Positions 60,931 to 64,000 of a DNA stretch of 64,000 bases are shown here, piece by piece (position 1 is the first letter of the stretch; every line of letters starts with the position of its first letter). The stretch is from Pterobdella sp. o SKG-2022 (lineage: Eukaryota; Annelida; Clitellata; Hirudinida; Piscicolidae), in assembly GCA_964035795.1 (NCBI GenBank), contig OZ038320.1, positions 2,853,896 through 2,917,895 of the forward strand, given 5' to 3'. The position numbers were made by a program, and so were the translations under genes. The notes under the pieces were generated by a model. That model had not been told where the DNA came from. It ran no database searches and saw nothing but the letters and a program-made list of their open reading frames with translations.

Positions 60931-63688
60931 ATGAGTGCTGATATTCCATATATGGGTAGCAAGATTAGCCTTATATCGAAGGCTGAAATTCGATATGAAG
61001 GGGTGCTTTATTCCATAGATGCTGAAGAATCAACCGTTGCACTTGCACAAGGTTGTATTAATGTGTATATAAAGTCGTAACTGTGATTTAAACAATTTTT
61101 CGATAAAGTTTTTTTGTGTCATAAACAAAGAAGCTAACTACGTGTTAACTATACGGAGTTATTCCGCGAGTTATATAGAAAATACTGAATAAATATTTAC
61201 TTCAGTTAATCAGGCTCAACTATATCAAAAACTCAATTTAGTGCGTTCGTTTGGTACGGAAGATAGACCGGTGGACAAACCACTACCAGCCAAGGACCAA
61301 GTGTTTGACTACATAGTGTTTAGAGGCTCTGACATCAAAGACTTGCACGTATGTGACACGTCAAAGGTGAATCAAGCTCCTACGGATCCTGCCATTGTAG
61401 AGGTGGGGATTTGACTAGTTATAAATTTATAATAAATTTTATAATTCAGTTAATATCATTGAATCAATTTATTTTCATAATTATCTAAATATTTTTTCTA
61501 ATACTATTGGTGTTTATTTTTTTCTAGAAACTTACTCAAATTTCATCAATGATATATTCACCATGTAGTCGTCAATGTCGTCCAACAACTTGGGATCATC
61601 AAATCAACAATCTCAACAGCAGCAACTAAGCAACAACCCTACATCGGGCCAACAACCAGGCAGCAACTATATGTATATGAGTCCTAACTCGTATCCCAAC
61701 AATCAACCCCCACCACCTCCTCATCTACAACAACAAAATCATCCTTATCCCATGTATAATGCTTTTGGTAACAACTACCCTCAGTTTGGTGGAAACCAGT
61801 CTACCCACTCTGGTAATTCATTTTTATTATATAAACATATATATTATTACGCTAGCATGATAATAAGCTTGAAATGCATAAATATCTTCATAGTCTATTT
61901 TTAGAGTACCATTTTTCAAAGCTTCACTCAAGTTGTAAATTATTTACCACATCCAAGATGGTGAGAAGAGATGAAAAAAATGTATTGCTAAAGCATTTAA
62001 GTTTGAAATGGTAGGGTTGAGGTTAAGCAGAAGAGCAGAATAGTGTCAGAAATTCTTGCTAGTTTGAAAACCAATAATGTTTTAATATAAAGAAAGGAAG
62101 CTTACAAGCATATATCATTGCAAAATATGTTTGGTAAATAGAGTAAATTTGACTATTTTCAATACAATGTAAATATACTTTCAATATCTTATCCCTAAAA
62201 AATAACCTTTTTAATAAACATTCATATGTATATACATAAACTTAATTTGAACATTTTATATAACAAATAGCATGTTTTCCATAAATGCTCATAAAGAATA
62301 TACTAATTGTGGCTCTTTCTCACTACCAGGTTCCCGCACACCATCACCAGGGGCAGGTCCTCAGAACAACCATCCTCAACACCAATCATCATCAAGCGTA
62401 TCTCACTCAGGATACAGCCAGTCTTCCATGCCTGAGGGTCGAGGAGGAGGAGGTGGTGGTTCCACAAGGGGTGTATATAACAGGGGTGGTGTCCTATTCA
62501 GGGATCCAAACACATCACAAGTGGTGCACTTAAAAGAAGATTATGCCAGATCTGATGCTCATCGACAATCTACCTTCAGCAGCAAAGACTCTGACCAGAA
62601 CTTGCACAGGTAGCTCTTGATTCATTGAAGTTTTCAATAGTACTTCACGTGCATATGCCTTAAACTTTGAGATAGGATTGATCCTTGATGGAGTATTATA
62701 ATTCAGTTACTTTCAACTTTATATTTTAAATTGTAGTATTTTACTCTGTCATATTAGGAAGATTTTTCAATTCAAAGTAATAACCACATACATTAACCCG
62801 GCTATTCAAAGCACCACCTCACACTATCCATGTCGGTACACAGGTACCATGGTGAGAGTTTCAATGGGGGAATGAAGGGACAGGGTTACAACAACAATTA
62901 TGACTTCAGATACTCCAGGGGTAGACCTCCAAATCGTGGTTAGTGCCATAATCTTTTTGGAGATTCAACTTTAGTGCTTTTTATTTATATATTTTTGTCA
63001 ATCTCTGATACTTGTATGATAAAATAAATGACAAAGGGTTTGTTTAATTGGGTCATCCAAAAAATTATATAAAAAACGCCACCAACGTAATAACAATCCA
63101 TATACACTATCTACCAAACAACACTAGGATATTATGGAGGGATGGCTCGTGGGGGTAGGGGAGGTCGAGGTGGCATGCCAAGGGGCTACATGGCAGGAAG
63201 GGGAAGTTTCCGAGGTGCTGGTCGACCTGGGTGTCTCAAATTCGACTCCGAGTTTGACTTTGAGAGCTCTAATGCCAAGTTTGATAAAGTGCAGATTGAA
63301 AAAGAACTTAAGGAAAAATTAAATATTGGTTGGTTACTTGTATTTTTGGTTTGTCTGTTTCAGTTATCAAGATTCAATTGTTAATTTCAAACTTTTGAAT
63401 CAAATAGTTTCTATATTTAGTATTCAGTTTTAAAAGATGAGGAATCAAAACAACAATATCTTCCATTGTTCCAACCTCTAAATCACCATCAGGCAACAAA
63501 GAAAACACAGGTGAGAAGGAGGCAAGAGGGGGTGTGGTGGGAGGAGAAAGCACATCGAGTCATGACATACTGAATGGTGCACCTCTAGGTTCCCCGACCA
63601 CAACTGTGTCTAACTCATATGATGGGAACTGCTATGATAAAACCAAGTCATTCTTTGATAGCATCTCGTGTGAAGCTCTAGACAATAA
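60931..63688 (+). CDS. LSM14A: LSM14 (RAP55/Scd6 family), 3' end off the window
   Basis: Translation repressor and P-body protein. Exons: 60931-61051, 61242-61402, 61569-61812, 62330-62609, 62844-62938, 63128-63328, 63493-63688 (acceptor at 63511 also possible); about 432 residues so far, all phases agreeing. The Lsm domain is [19 protein letters not shown] then [10 protein letters not shown] and [17 protein letters not shown], near-identical to vertebrate LSM14. The middle is Gln/Pro/Gly-rich with an SRTPSPG motif. RG-rich repeats ([16 protein letters not shown]) precede the DFDF-type motif [16 protein letters not shown], then the FFD box [13 protein letters not shown]. The TFG box and C-terminal RGG should follow beyond 64000. 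Transcript polarity is away from the kleisin. Confidence 0.93.
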
Positions 63689-64000
63689 GTCAGTGGTCAT
63701 CTGTATTCAAAAATATATAAATTAATGAGTGCTTGTGTGTTTTTGTTATCAAAATAACATTTCATACTTTAAAATGTCATTTAGCGTAACATTCAGTGTT
63801 CGTGAATTATCACGTTTTTTCATAGCCAGAGAAAATCATTACTTCTAAAATGATTTTTCTGTATTGCTAAGTTTCCATACGATCAAATAATTTACATGAA
63901 CTAAATCAGCCCAGAATAAAAATAATTCAAATCAAACAATTATTAACTAAAAAACAAAATCATTTGTAAATTCATTAATAGATATTAAATCAATTTAAAT
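63689..64000. other. LSM14 intron, right edge
   Basis: Follows donor GTCAGT at 63689; AT-rich, no further exon before the end of the window. Confidence 0.6.

Overview
The window is nuclear DNA of an animal, read from a draft assembly. It is strongly AT-rich, its genes are broken into many short GT-AG exons, it is full of microsatellites and minisatellites, and it has two runs of exactly 200 N (33777-33976 and 56985-57184). Every recognisable gene is a typical metazoan one: tetraspanin, U2 snRNA, alpha-kleisin cohesin subunit, PTPN9-type CRAL-TRIO protein, NAP1-family histone chaperone, small heat shock protein, ArfGAP2/3 and LSM14. The retroelements (a CR1/L2-like LINE and a relic of a PD-(D/E)XK-type element) fit an invertebrate. 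I cannot fix the phylum. Exon models were built by hand from homology, splice sites and reading phase; wherever consecutive exons are listed, their phases agree.

Layout. 1-9 kb: a tetraspanin on the minus strand (three exons recovered) with an RFX X-box in its first intron. 9-16 kb: a 294-codon unidentified minus-strand exon, a 550-bp (AAGT)n array, AT-rich DNA, and a compact CCAAT/TATA/CRE promoter at 14.7 kb with a splice donor just downstream. 16.8-21.5 kb: one nearly full-length but frameshifted LINE. 22-30 kb: two long (CA)n arrays, decayed retroelement pieces, a tRNA-like relic, CAT/CAC-rich minisatellites and a 5'-truncated LINE copy. 32 kb: a U2 snRNA gene. 32.7-33.8 kb: the C-terminal half of an alpha-kleisin. 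After gap 1: the CRAL-TRIO half of a PTPN9-like gene (minus), then NAP1 (plus) and a heat-shock-type sHSP (minus), which converge. 48-56 kb: a complete 14-exon ArfGAP2/3 (plus). After gap 2: the N-terminal half of an alpha-kleisin (minus), divergent from LSM14 (plus), which runs off the right edge.

The most important structural observation is that the two gaps bracket a segment (33977-56984) that appears not to belong there. The kleisin C-terminal half lies just left of gap 1 and its N-terminal half just right of gap 2, on the same strand, with no domain duplicated. The PTPN9-like gene inside the segment runs into gap 1 and never gets its phosphatase domain. Removing the segment would give one compact kleisin gene next to LSM14. 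The alternative is a kleisin intron of about 24 kb containing at least four other genes.

The genes do not form a pathway. Two pairs probably share control regions: PTPN9/NAP1 and kleisin/LSM14 are each divergent. The sHSP has a readable heat-shock promoter (TATA, heat shock element, CCAAT).
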